The translations under genes were made by a program, and so were the position numbers. Below are positions 1 to 11,088 of a DNA stretch of 64,000 bases, piece by piece. Where the stretch lies: NCBI RefSeq assembly GCF_029962835.1, contig NC_080586.1:71636001-71700000 (forward strand), written 5' to 3'. Under the pieces are notes generated by a model. The model made no database searches, was not told the DNA's origin, and worked only from the letters and a program-made list of their open reading frames with translations. The DNA is from Magnolia sinica. Taxonomy: Eukaryota > Streptophyta > Magnoliopsida > Magnoliales > Magnoliaceae. Positions within the stretch are counted from its first letter, which is position 1, and each line of letters opens with the position of its first letter.

Positions 1-945
1 TTTTCAAAAACTTCGTTTTCTTTTTCTATATTCTTCGTATTGAACAAGATGGACAAATTCCCTAGGTTGGTTCCTTCCATGCTTAATGATCACCAAGCTA
101 AAACTTTAATGTGCAAGCAAGATGTGTCCTGTAAATTCATGACTCAATCAATGTTTAAAACTTCTAATCATGGATTAACTATTCGAACGTATTGTGAAAT
201 CTAATAGATAACTGAATCCAAGAGTCATAAATTACCAAAACCACGTATCTTGCAATTATAAAATCACAACTATTCCTCAAAATCACTTCGAATTCACAAG
301 AAATTTCAGAAAATTTTAAAAATTTTCACAATAAACTATTTCGAATCCACGGAACTTCTCTAGACTCCTCACAGAGACATTCGAATCCACGAGAAAAGAA
401 AGCAGAAAATAGAAATAATTCCTAATAAATTCGAAATTGATTAATGAATCCATAAAAACAAGTTCACAACCCTTTGAATAAGGGTACCAAGCAATGGGAA
501 AGAAATCAGAATCAAACTACAACTAAAACTCCTAAAAATCGCGACTTACTATAAGTAGTAAAGTTTCTATTTATAGACGGTCATGATGTCTACTAGTGCG
601 CAAGGTTTTCGGCCAAAAATAGTAAGTGTCCTATTTGGCTTCACCAAACTATTCTCCTAATTTTTCTAAGCTATTTTCATGTTGGACACAACTCCTAAAG
701 CCCAACGGATGAAGAGTTATATACTCAAACTAAAACTTACTATTTATAGTAAAAATGAAATTAAAATAGGGAAACGACCATTGATCCAGGGGTATTTCGC
801 AAATCCGGCTTGCGCAACCTTGCGTAGCAGGGTTGGTTGGCTAAAGTAGTTCATTTTACCCCAAAATCATATATTTTACGTCAGATAACTCATTCCGGAT
901 TGTGAGATACGCCCGATTTAAGGTCTGATGGTCTGAATCACTTCT
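1..945 (-). repeat. LTR relic of a Ty3/gypsy-like retrotransposon (minus orientation)
   Basis: Read on the minus strand, this stretch matches the sequence at 35820-36165 (plus strand) and part of 40681-41314. Shared landmarks are a TATA box (TCTATAAATA near 570-580), an AATTTATTAGGAATTATT-like stretch, and the phrase CTCGTGGATTCGA followed by AGAAGTTCCGTGGA. A TATA box followed by a leader and repeated copies in the window are what a retrotransposon LTR looks like. No gag or pol sequence lies beside it, so it is a solo or truncated LTR. Assignment to Ty3/gypsy is inference from the related 41.8-42.6 kb copy, which has a primer-binding site. Confidence 0.55.
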
Positions 946-959
946 GTCGTCGACCGGGC

Positions 960-1016
960 CTTTTTTGATCCATCTTGGCCATGTAACTGTCCACGACCCG
1001 CTCTACATCATTTGAG
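960..1016 (-). repeat. Dispersed repeat fragment, inverted copy at 45258-45310
   Basis: About 45 bp (GATGTAGAGCGGGT, then GGACAGTTACATGGCCAAGA on the minus strand) recur nearly identically on the plus strand at 45258-45310. The two copies lie 44 kb apart in opposite orientation. This copy sits just past the LTR relic at 1-945, so it may be part of the same retrotransposon. No coding function is evident. Confidence 0.5.
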
Positions 1017-2672
1017 GTCAAGTAGAGAGGAATTCGGGTCAGGTAAGGTTTCGGGTTGGGTCTTCTTGAGGTTGGTTTGGGCTCGGTTTGACCCTCAACC
1101 TGACCCGACTGGTCCGAGCGGATGGGACACAGGTTTAAAGTTTTCAACCATTCTGGCTACATATTCTTTCCAGGTCTTTGCTCTGAACATTTTTTAATCT
1201 TCCAAAAGGCTGGTCATGGATAAGAGTATCGAACTTCCAATGACAGATTTTTAGCTAATGGTCTATCCAAGAGATTGCCACTGAATGAACACCTTAGATC
1301 CATCACCATGTGCACAAATTTGCGTGTTTGTAGGATCAGTACCCTCTTCTAAACGGTACCACATGTGCTTTGACATCTAAGCCTCGGATGCTGGTTTCTT
1401 TCCTCGAAGTAGTTTCAAAGATTTCTCATACAAAACAGCTCCAAATGTGCAAAATCAATCCATCTGCCTCTTTTGGATCTCAATTTTCTTAAATGCCATT
1501 AGTTTATATGAGCTTTGCTAAGTCCACATGAGCGTGCAAGTCAGCTAATGCACATGCCACCACATGTGCTAGTGCGGCAGACATGATATATCCAAGCCAT
1601 TCATCAGGTGGAACTCACCGTGTAGATGTTGCTGCCCGAGGATAGAGGCGGTCCACTCGGTAGGCATGCCATGATATTAGAAATAAGTAGATGGATTAGA
1701 AAACTTCCTCCAGTTTTTAACAATTGTGCATTTGTTAATTTAAATGTGGCCCACCTGACTAGTGTTCCGACCTGATCTTGAAATAATGAATCTACATATG
1801 TAATATTAGCTTGATATCAATCACTGCATTCATGAACATTCCCACTTTCAGAAATAGCATTCAAATGTGTTTACTTCGATCAACGGCTGAGAACTGCTGG
1901 TCTATCGATAGGTGGATGCTTTTGTGAAGATCTTCCCGGGGGTGGCTCATGGATGGACGGTGAGGTATGGTGTTGACGATGAACCAGCTGTGAAGAAGGC
2001 GGAAGAAGCGCATCAGAACATGTTGGACTGGTTCACAAAGTATGTCAAGTAGGAGATGATACTCCACATCATATGATTAAGAACAACATTTGATATGATA
2101 GCTCAAGTATGAGTTGTGTGTATAATCTGCTTCTCTGTATTATTAGTGGGACTTGGTGAGTAATTCTGATGGGTCTTTGGACGCCGTAGTCAAGGTGTTT
2201 GTCGGGTTTGGATATTACTTGACAAATATCTATTATAAATCATAACTCATAAAGCTGTCCACAGGTCTGTCCCTTGCATACCATACCCAGATCCTGCCTC
2301 AAGAAGGCTGTGTTTGGGTCCAGGTACTATATTTGTAGACTTGGATCCAAACCCTGTCAAGTACCCATTGGGTCTTACGTTTCTCTGGGTTGGGTCCGTC
2401 CGGATAGGGACATCAAGCCGGTTGGACCCATGGTGTGTAGATGGGCCTTCTTATATGTTCGTGGCCTAACAAACGTCGTTCGATCACTAGGACACTCCTG
2501 CATGCGCACCATCATATCATAGCAAAGAACCCAAAAACTCGGCTTGACTTGATGTTCAGGTGGGTTCGATTGAGTCGAGGACTTGGACTCCAATGGAATG
2601 GATATTTGATTTATTATAAATTAGAAATGTTTGGAAGAGTAATAAATATTTCAAATAGTTTTGTATGGGGTA

Positions 2673-2675
<3 letters not shown>
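1017..2675. other. No gene seen
   Basis: Short open frames occur on both strands, but none has a recognisable domain or plausible splice structure. Around 1016-1130 the DNA is rich in GGGTCGGGTT-like words, similar in style to the ends of the hAT-like element at 4795-6697. I see no other structure. Confidence 0.5.

Positions 2676-2710
<35 letters not shown>
2676..2710. repeat. (TAA)n microsatellite
   Basis: About twelve uninterrupted TAA/ATA triplets. An A-homopolymer of 16 bases follows at about 2780-2796. Confidence 0.95.
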
Positions 2711-2712
<2 letters not shown>

Positions 2713-3801
2713 GCAATCTGCGCAGAGCACAGTATATGCTCTGTTTATGGAGATTCTTGCTTTTGTAGTAAACTTTTTGGAAAAAAAAAAAAAAAACTTT
2801 GATTGCATTATATGAGTTGGCTTCAAGTCACTTAAAGTACGAAGTCTTCTCCCAGTTACTCGAATCAAAACTCGGCTGATGGGGGGTGTCAAGTGGGTCC
2901 CACTTGTACAAACTGAAAAACCTGAAATGGGATGTGGCTTGTAATGCAGTTTTGTGTATGATCTGTTTTCTTGATTTTATTGGTGGGACCATGGTTAAAT
3001 GGACTTGTTTCGTCCTGAGTTGAGTTTGGGGTTTGTTGGGAGAAGGATTCCTTCTTCACCACACACAGCAATAACAATCGAAAGATAAATAAAAGAAAAA
3101 AGATGCAAACCATCACACAGATTTACATGGTTCCCTTTCGGCATGTCTACGGATTCATGCCATCTATTATATGCTCAAAGGCAAAAATGAAACATCTCCT
3201 TTCAATACAATGATGTATGGTTTCCAGACCATTGATTTCATGGGCTTTTCTGTGAATGGACCATGCTCTCAGAGGTCTCTTCTGTTATGTAACCTCTCAA
3301 GCCCTTTCCAGGGCAATAGTTTGTTAGCCCATCAATATCGCCATCCGTCATGACTCATTTGGACTCATGATGGATGGATTGGGCCAAGCATCTGATTTGT
3401 ACATGTTGTTGCGAATCAAATGGATGGTTTAATCAAGTTGCTAACAGATGACATTAAGCATCCTGGGTCCCTTGATTGAATGATTGGGATAAATCGCTGG
3501 GACCGCAAGATATGTTCGGTCTTTTGTGACTAACAGGGCTTCCGCCCCAACGGTTAGTAGGAAACAATCCAAAAGCAAAGATGAATGGAGCTTTCACCAA
3601 CTGAATGATTTGAGTAGCAAATCAATGATCAAGATTCTTTCACAAATTTCAGTTTGAAATGGGCTGCAAAAAGAAACAATGAAGAACCATTATAGATAAA
3701 GATGGTCATCTAACTATTCATACAATGAAAGAATCCAAAGGTAGGGACTTTTCTTTGTTTTTCTTCTCTTTTGGGAGCTGAAAAAGAGCGATGATCAGAT
3801 A

Positions 3802-3922
3802 TCGACCACCACGAGCTTCTCTCCGTGTAGCATCATGAAGTATATCGATGTCGTCCCCATCCGGGGGAAGCTGAACATACCTCACTACTGACCCCCCTGA
3901 TGAAACAGTTTCTTGCTGACAT
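3802..3922 (-). pseudogene. Decayed duplicate of LSM2 exon 3
   Basis: On the minus strand a pyrimidine tract and CAG acceptor are followed by a copy of LSM2 exon 3 encoding the Sm2 motif, recognisable by VVRYVQLPPDG and RREARGG. Compared with the intact exon at 10969-11088 it has two extra bases between the acceptor CAG and the exon start. It also has an extra G in the G-run after the ATC-AG, which shifts the frame, a V-to-D change in the GVD segment, and a TGA to CGA change that removes the stop. Spliced to exon 2 it could not give a normal LSm2 end. It lies about 7 kb downstream of the intact exon, in a duplicated block, and is best read as a dead copy. Confidence 0.85.
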
Positions 3923-4980
3923 CTCTGCAATTGGAGCAATGAACAGGAAAAAATAAAATAAAAAATCAAATCCATCTGCATACACACAAAGGTAAGATTT
4001 CTTCTTACTCTAATATGGAGCAAATTCAAGTGGGGCTCCGTGAGGCCCACCATCGATCATGCCGGACCCTTTGGTAGGAGGGTCCTGCCTCAAAATTAGC
4101 TTCGATTGGATGAGATGACATCCATCCGATTAAGGGCTTGTAAAATGGATGGTGACCAGATTTTAGTAGGCCGTTAATCAAGATGCAAATGATCAACGTG
4201 TAAGAATTCTATGTGGTGGGCCTTACTGATCAACGGTCTAGATTGATCTGTATGTTGGACTGTGTGATTATGTAAACTAGTGGACCCCACTTCTTGTGAT
4301 TTACGCAGATACTCTGCGTTAGGGGTGGAGTGCTATAGCCTTTTGCAGGGCTGCACAAGGCGGTTTAAGTTGAACTAGGACACAGCAATGCGGAGCAGTG
4401 GGAGAGAGTTACGATGGGATTCAAACTCTCATCTCCTATCTATCATTTTGTATATTGGTGTGAAGGAGAGGAAGACTACAGCATTGGTATTCTGGTATTC
4501 TAATCTAGCACGTATGGCGTCTCAATTAGGTAAGTCATTCGAACCCTAGATCTCCATGTCCTATTCACAGCTGGGATAACCTGGGCGCCCAACAAAGAGA
4601 TATACACAATATTATAGTAAGAAAACGATATAGACCATGGTTTGAAAAATCAGAATCATCCAAGTCTTATGGTTTTGGTCTGAAATTAAATGGGTCACCA
4701 CATTGATACGTGACCAAATAAGATAAAGAGTCTGAGCGAGTTGCATCGGTTTACGTTCCCAGGCGAACCGCACACCAATACCATTACTTAAATCTAGAGC
4801 CGGGCATTTTATACCCGAACCGGTGGATCCGGCCCGATCAGACCCGATATGACCCGATTCGAACAGATCCGAATTATTTTCGGGTCGAATCCGGATAGGC
4901 CTTGTTCCGAACCGACCCGATCCGGAACCCGATCCGATTGGATCCGATTCGGACCGACCCGATCCGGACCGCATATATTA

Positions 4981-5002
4981 GTGTGTGTGTGTGTGTGTGT
5001 GT
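4981..5002. repeat. (GT)n microsatellite
   Basis: Eleven GT units, directly followed by a T-run, inside the hAT-like element. Confidence 0.95.
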
Positions 5003-5284
5003 ATTTTTTTTCTTTTTACTTTTACCTTTACGTTCAAGCGCCAAAAAATCCCGCCCAATTTACACTTTGGCCCGTCCCTATCTCTCTATCTCTCTCCTTC
5101 TTTCTATATTTGTGATTCTTTCTGCATATCTGCTTCTCTATTACTATTGAAGAAGAAGGTGAGAAGAAGGTTTTGGAGCTGGGATTTATCTGCTGGAGAG
5201 AGATATACAGAGAAGGAGGGAAAGAGAGACCCTGCTTTGATCGAGTTACGAAGTGAATGGACTCAGGTACCGTTAGCATATTTT

Positions 5285-5870
5285 GTGGGTATGATCACAA
5301 GGTATGTGTTATATCCAAACCGCCCATCCAGTTGGCGAGCTCATTTTAAGGCTTGCCACAAAAAATAAGACAGATCTAACCATCAACTGGACCACACTGC
5401 AAAAACTAAGAAGGAGATTGAACGTCTACCATTGAAACCCTTTTTAGGGTAACAGAAGTTTTGGATCAATATGAAATTTGTTTTTCCTCTAACCTTATGA
5501 AATATGTTTTTTTCCAGGTACTTGTAACCTTATGGACAGTTTGGATGTAAAATAAACGTTATGGTGGGCCTTACAAATTTTTTAACAGTGAAAATCATTA
5601 TCTCCGCTGCTATTTATGGTGTGGTCCAGATGATCTTTGGATATGATTCATTTTTTGAATAATGCTCTAAAATGATCTCTAAAAATAGATGAACGATGTA
5701 GATATAGTAAATACGTCACCATGTGGCCATGTAATGCGGATCTCCTTTGAACCGTTCGTACAACTCGGAGCTCGAGGACCGTCGGTGCTCGTCTTCGCAC
5801 GACATGTTCCCTATATAGCTGGTGCTAGGCTGCTAGCTACAAACAGCAAGAATGACATCTCCCGTGGCTG
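5285..5870 (+). mobile_element. Foldback MITE, family A, nested in the hAT-like element
   Basis: The two halves are inverted versions of each other: ATGTGTTATATCCAAACCG on the left mirrors AACGATGTAGATATAGTAAA on the right. The centre carries the motif ACCATTGAAACCC with its mirror partner. The same family is found inverted at 51780-52350 and, interrupted, at 52800-52936 plus 60421-60685. All copies carry a GCTATATAGC-type end with a GGTGTG.GGTAC segment nearby. No coding capacity. Confidence 0.7.
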
Positions 5871-5878
5871 ATGGTCGG

Positions 5879-6320
5879 TGCTCTGTGGGCCCCACCATGA
5901 TGTAGGTGTTTCATCCATTCCGTTCATCCATTTTTACAAATCATTATAGGGCTTAATATAAAAAAAATAGGGATATAAATCTTAGGTGGGCCACACCACG
6001 GAAAAACAATAATGAATGGATATTCACCAGTAAAATCCTCAGAAGGCCCACTGTACTGTTTATTTGAAATCCAATCGGTTGATTTGGTCATAAAGACCCA
6101 GATGAAGGAAAACAATAAATATCAGCTTTATCCAAAACTTTTATTGCCCCCGAAATGTTTTTAATGGTCAAAATTCATTCGACACTGTTTCCTGTAATGT
6201 GGTCCACTTAAGATTGAGATATACTTAATTCTTTTTCTCATATCATAAAATGATATATAAAAATAGATGGACGGCATGGATGACACACATACATCATGGT
6301 GGGCCCCACAGAACACCGAC
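5879..6320. mobile_element. Foldback MITE with GTGGGCCCCACCATGATGTA ends
   Basis: It starts CTGTGGGCCCCACCATGATG and ends CATCATGGTGGGCCCCACAG, a near-perfect terminal inverted repeat. Inside, each arm carries the shared core words (GTTCATCCATTTTT, GGACCACACCA, CCAAAACTTTT). It belongs to the most abundant repeat of the window and is nested in the hAT-like element beside the family A copy. Confidence 0.85.
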
Positions 6321-6334
6321 CACTAGCCATACAA

Positions 6335-6408
6335 AGCTTCTTCAAGAAGCTATTGCTGTGGTGTAAAGCTTCTTCAAGAAGCTATCTACCAAGCTTCTCC
6401 AGGAAGCT
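6335..6408. repeat. Three spaced palindromes resembling heat-shock elements
   Basis: AGCTTCTTCAAGAAGCT occurs at 6335-6351 and again at 6367-6383. A variant, AGCTTCTCCAGGAAGCT, lies at 6392-6408. Each contains nTTCnnGAAn, the core of a plant heat-shock element, and each can form an 8-bp stem. They lie inside the hAT-like element, so they may equally be internal structure of that element. No gene lies directly beside them. Confidence 0.6.
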
Positions 6409-6868
6409 AACCGTCCGATTTTTTCATACTGAGTAAATTATGTGGGCCCATCTTGGACCTCTTTTGGTTTATCCACACCGTCCATTAGTTTTTATCCGAA
6501 CCTTACTTAATCCGATCCGACTCGGTTTTTCTGACCGAGTCGGACTCGGATCGATTCAGGCCGGCAGGAGTTCGGGTCTGTTCGAGTTAAATGACCCGGA
6601 TCCGGTCTCTAATCCGGGTTCGGGTCGGGACCTACAAATTTCGAACCTAGTCAAGTTGGACTAAATCTGATCCGACTCGGTCCGTTGCCCAGCTCTACTT
6701 AAATCCATAGGCCCAATGAACAGAAGTGAAGGAATACAAGAGCAAGAGCAACGAATGGTCATTCAAGCTGTTCGTAGACTACGCATAATCATAACGTCAG
6801 CAACAGGTTCACAGTAGCACCCCATCCTAGAAAATATCAGTTTTGGCATGAATATAGCTGTGGGCAAC

Positions 6869-6869
<1 letters not shown>

Positions 6870-6899
<30 letters not shown>
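6870..6899. repeat. (AT)n(GT)n microsatellite
   Basis: ATATATATAT followed by about ten GT units, at the left edge of the large foldback. The paralogous block has an (AT)n tract at the equivalent point (11865-11889), so the foldback inserted at or next to a microsatellite. Confidence 0.9.
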
Positions 6900-7930
6900 A
6901 AGGTTCCATGCGGTCGAGCTCATGGGAACTTCCCATGAAGTCGAGTTGTGTGGGCCCATCGTGATTTGTGTCGAACATCTACCCCATTAGACAGATGCAC
7001 CATTCCATGGTGGACCTAGGGCTTAAAAATCCAGTAAATCCGTGACTTGTGTGGGCCACACCACATGCAAAATTTGAGAGGGGTTACCCTCCATTAAAAC
7101 ATTCGTAATCATTTGTTGGGCCCACCGAGATGTGGTTCACAAATCCAACCCATCCATTATGTGTGTCCCACTTGGATGAGGGGTCAAACCAAGTTTCAGA
7201 CGCATCAAAATTTCAGGTGGGCCCCACTAAGTGCTTTTATATGTTTTAGGATGTCTTCACATGATTTTAGATGGTATGGCCCACCTGAGTTCCGTATATG
7301 GGTGATTTTTGGGATATCCCATAATTTAAAGGGTACCCATCAAATGCACGGTGTTGATGTTCGACATACATCACGGTGGGGCCCACACAGCTCGGAAAAA
7401 GTTCTATGCTACTGAGCTCACGGGAACTCCCCATGAGGTCGAGCTATGTGGGGCCCACCATGATGTATGTCAAACATCAAGACCATGCATTTGATGGGTC
7501 CCCTTTAAATTATGGTATATCCCAAAAATCAGCTGTATACGGAACCGGTGGGCGATATCATATAAAATCATGTGAAGACATGCCTAAAACATATAAAAGC
7601 ACTTGGCGGGGCCTACCTGAAATTTGGATGCGATTGAAACCTGGTCTGACCCCTCATCCAAGTGGGACACACATAATGGATGAGCTGGATTTGTGAACCA
7701 CATCTCGGTTGGCCCAAAAAATGATTATGAATGTTTTAATAGAGGGTAACCCCTCTCAACTTTTGTATGTGGTGTGGCCCATACAAGTCACGGATTGACT
7801 TGATTTTTAAGCCCTATGACCACCATGGAATTGTGCATCTAACTGATGGGATAGATGTTCAACATACATCATGGTGGGGCCCACACTGCTCGACCTCATG
7901 GAAAGTTCCCATGAGCTGGACCGTATAGAA
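6895..7930. mobile_element. About 1-kb foldback element (family B), two ~510-bp inverted arms
   Basis: The left arm (about 6900-7400) reappears inverted as the right arm (about 7410-7928). Examples are GGTCGAGCTCATGGGAAC against GTTCCCATGAGCTGGACC at the outside, ACCCCTCATCCAAGTGGGAC against its complement near the middle, and paired GGTGGGGCCCACA boxes flanking the centre. It is absent from the paralogous block, which continues from the AT tract straight into the homologous flank. A transcript would form a hairpin of roughly 500 bp. There is no open frame of note. A single-arm relative is at 36590-37012. Confidence 0.85.
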
Positions 7931-8544
7931 TAATGCAGCAACTTTTGGACACTTTTGCCCCTTACAATTAGTCGTGGGGAGGGAAAACAAGCTTCAGTTT
8001 TTCTTTCATGTAGCCCTTCAACCAGAGGGCATTTGTCTTTTCAATTCCTTCCTGGGAGTAGCCCATACTTCTCTTGTAGCATGTAGCCACGTGCCCACGT
8101 GGAGGGCATGGCATTAGGGAGCACATATGATAAAGGCTCGGTGGGGGTGCACAGTAATGAATCTGCAACGTCCACGCCATGCATTGGTTGTGCAGGGTCA
8201 TGTTAGGATGTGGGTCCAAAAGTGAGATTGAAAGCTCGAGTGAGTCCTCGCACATGAAAAGCGTACATGGATAGCCTACATTGAAATCCTTCTCTCTGTT
8301 TTCTTGCCATACTCTCTCCACGTGTGTTGCACATGCCATAACCCCTAACTTTTATAGCTATAACATCAAAGAAATAAATCAACCAATGCTTGAATACTCA
8401 GTGCAAGGAGAGATGTCTAACATTATGGTGGACAGCGAAAATTCTGACAATTTTGTGCCGGAACAAGTGGTGAAGAAGTTGCAATTCTGAGATACAAGCA
8501 AGGCCAAGCAGTGCAATGCATTATGGGGTGGATGAAGAGAGCAA

Positions 8545-8945
8545 GCCAGTACATTCGTCTTGAAAATTCATTTTAAGTTATGATTCCAAAAATGAAGCAG
8601 ATCCAAATCTTAAGTGGACCATAATACATGAAATAGTGATAATCAACCACTCATAGGCTACAAAAGTTTTGAATCAACCTGATATCTATGTGGTCTCTTC
8701 ATTAGGTCTTTGTGACCTTATCAACAGGTTGGATGACAAATAAACATTTCAGTGGCCCATAGTGGCCTCCATGAAGTTTTTAATGATGGGGATTCAATCA
8801 CTACTGTTGCTTGTGATATGGTCCATCTAAGATTTAGATCTACTTCATGTTTGGTATCATGCCCTAAAATGAGCTTTCAAGATGGATGGACGGTGTGGAT
8901 GTAAGGCACATATATCACAGTTGACCCCACAGTTTGGGTTCCACC
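8545..8945. mobile_element. Foldback MITE, GTGGGCCCC core family, diverged
   Basis: It carries the core in order: CATTTTAAGTTATG, AATGAAGCAGATCCAAA, GTGGACCATAATAC, then the mirrored half with GATATGGTCCATCT, CTACTTCATGTTTGG, and GGATGGACGGTGTGGATG. The left end is eroded. Confidence 0.7.
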
Positions 8946-9099
8946 AAACCATACACTAGATATTCATAGACACCTTAAGCCAAGCATGCCAGGTTAGGAT
9001 AACATTACCTGGGCCGGGCCCACTGCCAGCCCTAGCCTAATGGATAGCCCAGAATCAACCGTTGTGATTTTTAAAACAGGCCACAGCAGATCATGGGAC

Positions 9100-9460
9100 G
9101 CGGCTTAGGTGGATCCTTGACTGTGGGGACTGTTGTGATGCATATTCCTTATATCTGTGCTGTTCATCTGTCTCAAAAAGCTCATTTGGGCATAATCTCA
9201 AAAATAAAGTTGATTCAAGTCTCAGGCAGACCACACCACAAGAAATAGTAATGATTTAGTATTGACCATTAAAAACTTTTTGAAGGCTAATCCAAAACTT
9301 TTTGACTCACGTGAAGATTTTAATGGTCAATCATCATTTTTTCCCATGGTGTGGTCCACCTGAAATGCAGATTTATTTCTTTTTTAGGATCATGCCCAAA
9401 ACTGAGTTGTCAATGAACATAAAGTACATACATCACAGTAGGACCCATAGTCAGGAATCC
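9100..9460. mobile_element. Foldback MITE, GTGGGCCCC core family, diverged
   Basis: Both mirrored halves are visible (GCAGACCACACCACAAGAAA against CCCATGGTGTGGTCCACCTG; ATTGACCATTAAAA against TTTTAATGGTCAAT). The middle section is deleted compared with longer copies. Confidence 0.7.
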
Positions 9461-9524
9461 ACCCACCTCAGGGACGCGGATTTCCTCCCAAAGACTTTCC
9501 AAGGAAGTTTATGGGCAAGGATGC

Positions 9525-9915
9525 TCTGTGGGGCCCACCGAGCTGTTTGTGAGGAATCCATCCTGTTCATCCGTTTTTCGAGCTTATTTTAGGACATGTA
9601 GTACAAAATGAGTTGGATCCAAGACTCAAGTGAGCCATATGAGAAGAAACAGTGGGGATTATGTGAGCAAGCACCATTGAAACATTCTCGTGGCTATAAA
9701 AATTTTATATGAGACTAATTTTTATTTTTATTTTTCACTTCAGCCCAATGGGAATGACCTTATAAATGGTTTGGATGGTATATAAATATCAAAGTGGAGC
9801 CCATAAAAATTTTAATAATAAGTATTTATTTCATAAATTTCCTTCTCATGTGATCCACTTAAGTTCTAGATCCACATCACTTTTTGTTGCATCTCTTAAA
9901 ATGATGTAACGTCCT
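9525..9915. mobile_element. Foldback MITE, GTGGGCCCC core family, diverged
   Basis: It begins CTGTGGGGCCCACC and shows the core words GTTCATCCGTTTTTC, GAAACAGTGGGGATTA, ACCATTGAAACATT, then the mirrored GTGATCCACTTAAG and CTTAAAATGATG. The right terminal repeat is missing. It lies just downstream of the proximal LSM2 block. Confidence 0.65.
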
Positions 9916-10756
9916 GTCTAATCAGAACAATGTCTTGAGGTGTCCACGTAGGATTTGCCGCAGGACCGTTAACTTAAACCACTCGTAGGTAGGTACCATA
10001 AATAAATTAGTGGGACCATGGTTAAATGGACTTGTTTGGTCCTGAGTTGAGTTGGGGGTTTGTTGGGAGAAGGATTCCTTCTTGACCACACACAACAATA
10101 ACGATCCAAAGATAAAAAAGAAAAGAAAAAAAGATACAAACCACAACACAGATTTACATGTTCCCTTTTAGATCGTCCATGCCGTACACTGCAAAATTCT
10201 GAAAAATAAGGCATGAGCTCACCTGATAACCGATGGCCGGCCCATGACATTGCCTGGCCCACCCAATCCTAAAACAAGCCTAATTTCTGCCAATGATAAT
10301 GGATTGTTTTGATCAAGGCAGGTCCAACCCACCCAGGCCTGATAAACAAGAGAAATCATTCCCAGCCCTGCTAGCCGAATCATCTTCAGGATGTAAGTCT
10401 TGGCCCAGCGTAATGGACCTGATGACAGCTCTAGTACAATTATGCTAAAACTGTCTGATCTTGATCGGATGGTGATCCGCTGTGGCTCATTTGTACCCAT
10501 GACAGACGGATTGGACCACGCACCTGATTTGTACATGCTGTTGTGAATCAAATAGATGGTTGAATCAAGTTGCCGACATACGACATTCAGCATCATGGAT
10601 TCCTTGATTGAAGGATCAGGATAAATTGTTGGGACCTCAAGACATGTTCGGTCTTTTGGTTCGAGGCCCATTACAGTGGAGCACAAATCCTAAAGCGATC
10701 CAATCAGTAATGAATGGAGCTTTCACTGACCGAATGATTCGAGTAGAAAATCAATG

Positions 10757-10834
10757 ATCTAGATTCTTTCACAAATTTCAGTTTGAAATGGGCGAATCTA
10801 GATTCTTTCACAAATTTCAGTATGAAATGGGCCA
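10757..10834 (-). repeat. 39-bp tandem duplication in the LSM2 3' UTR
   Basis: Two adjacent 39-bp units beginning ATCTAGATTCTTTCACAAAT (10757-10795 and 10796-10834) differ at about two positions. The distal segmental copy (near 3620-3665) has one unit only, so the doubling arose after the block duplicated, or one unit was lost there. Confidence 0.85.
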
Positions 10835-10968
10835 CAAAAGCCACAATGAAGAACCATGATAGATAAAGATGGTCATCTAACCATTCATACAACAAAAGAA
10901 TCCAAAGGCAGAGATTTTTCTTTCTTTTTCTTCTCTTTTGGAAGGTGAAAAAGGGCGACGATGGGACA

Positions 10969-11088
10969 TCAACCACCACGAGCTTCTCTCCGTGTAGCAT
11001 CATGAAGAATATCGATGTCGACGCCATCTGGGGGAAGCTGAACATACCTTACTACTGACCCCCTGATGAAACAGTTCCTTACTGACAT
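10969..11088 (-). CDS. LSM2: LSM2 exon 3 (Sm2 motif, C-terminus, stop)
   Basis: The exon has 39 codons plus TGA, preceded by a pyrimidine-rich stretch and a TTGCAG acceptor. It begins ATGTCAGTAAGG and encodes the NCFIRGSVVRYVQLPPDG core of Sm2 and the RREARGG end. The frame is open and in phase 0 with exon 2. A decayed duplicate lies at 3802-3922. Confidence 0.92.
   Translation of the reverse strand: MSVRNCFIRGSVVRYVQLPPDGVDIDILHDATRREARGG

Larger units (their letters stand above)
4795..6697. mobile_element. hAT-like non-autonomous element with perfect 8-bp target duplication
   Basis: The element begins TAGAGCCGGGCA and ends TGCCCAGCTCTA (inverted ends). It is flanked by identical 8-bp direct repeats CTTAAATC at 4787-4794 and 6698-6705. 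The paralogous block has an uninterrupted site near 11628 (ACTTAAATGATGGGCCC), which shows the insertion and its borders. An 8-bp duplication and TAG...CTA ends are typical of the hAT superfamily. The outer 200 bp on each side are rich in GACCCGA/TCGGGT words. The middle holds two other foldback MITEs and a GT microsatellite, and there is no transposase. Confidence 0.88.
2980..8499. repeat. Segmental duplication, distal copy (LSM2 3' block)
   Basis: This block is collinear with 10008-12480. Matching pieces are 2980-3120 with 10008-10150, 3400-3720 with 10510-10900, 3720-4100 with 10890-11240, 4600-4794 with 11440-11630, 6700-6860 with 11635-11800, and 7930-8499 with 11890-12480. The extra length here is explained mainly by the hAT-like insertion at 4795-6697, the foldback at 6895-7930 and about 350 bp of extra sequence near 4200-4560. 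The block carries the LSM2 3' flank, 3' UTR, exon 3 and the adjoining part of intron 2. Confidence 0.85.

Noticed and set aside
4985-5368. 127-codon frame running through the GT microsatellite
   Set aside because: It crosses a microsatellite and a MITE inside a hAT element and has no domain.
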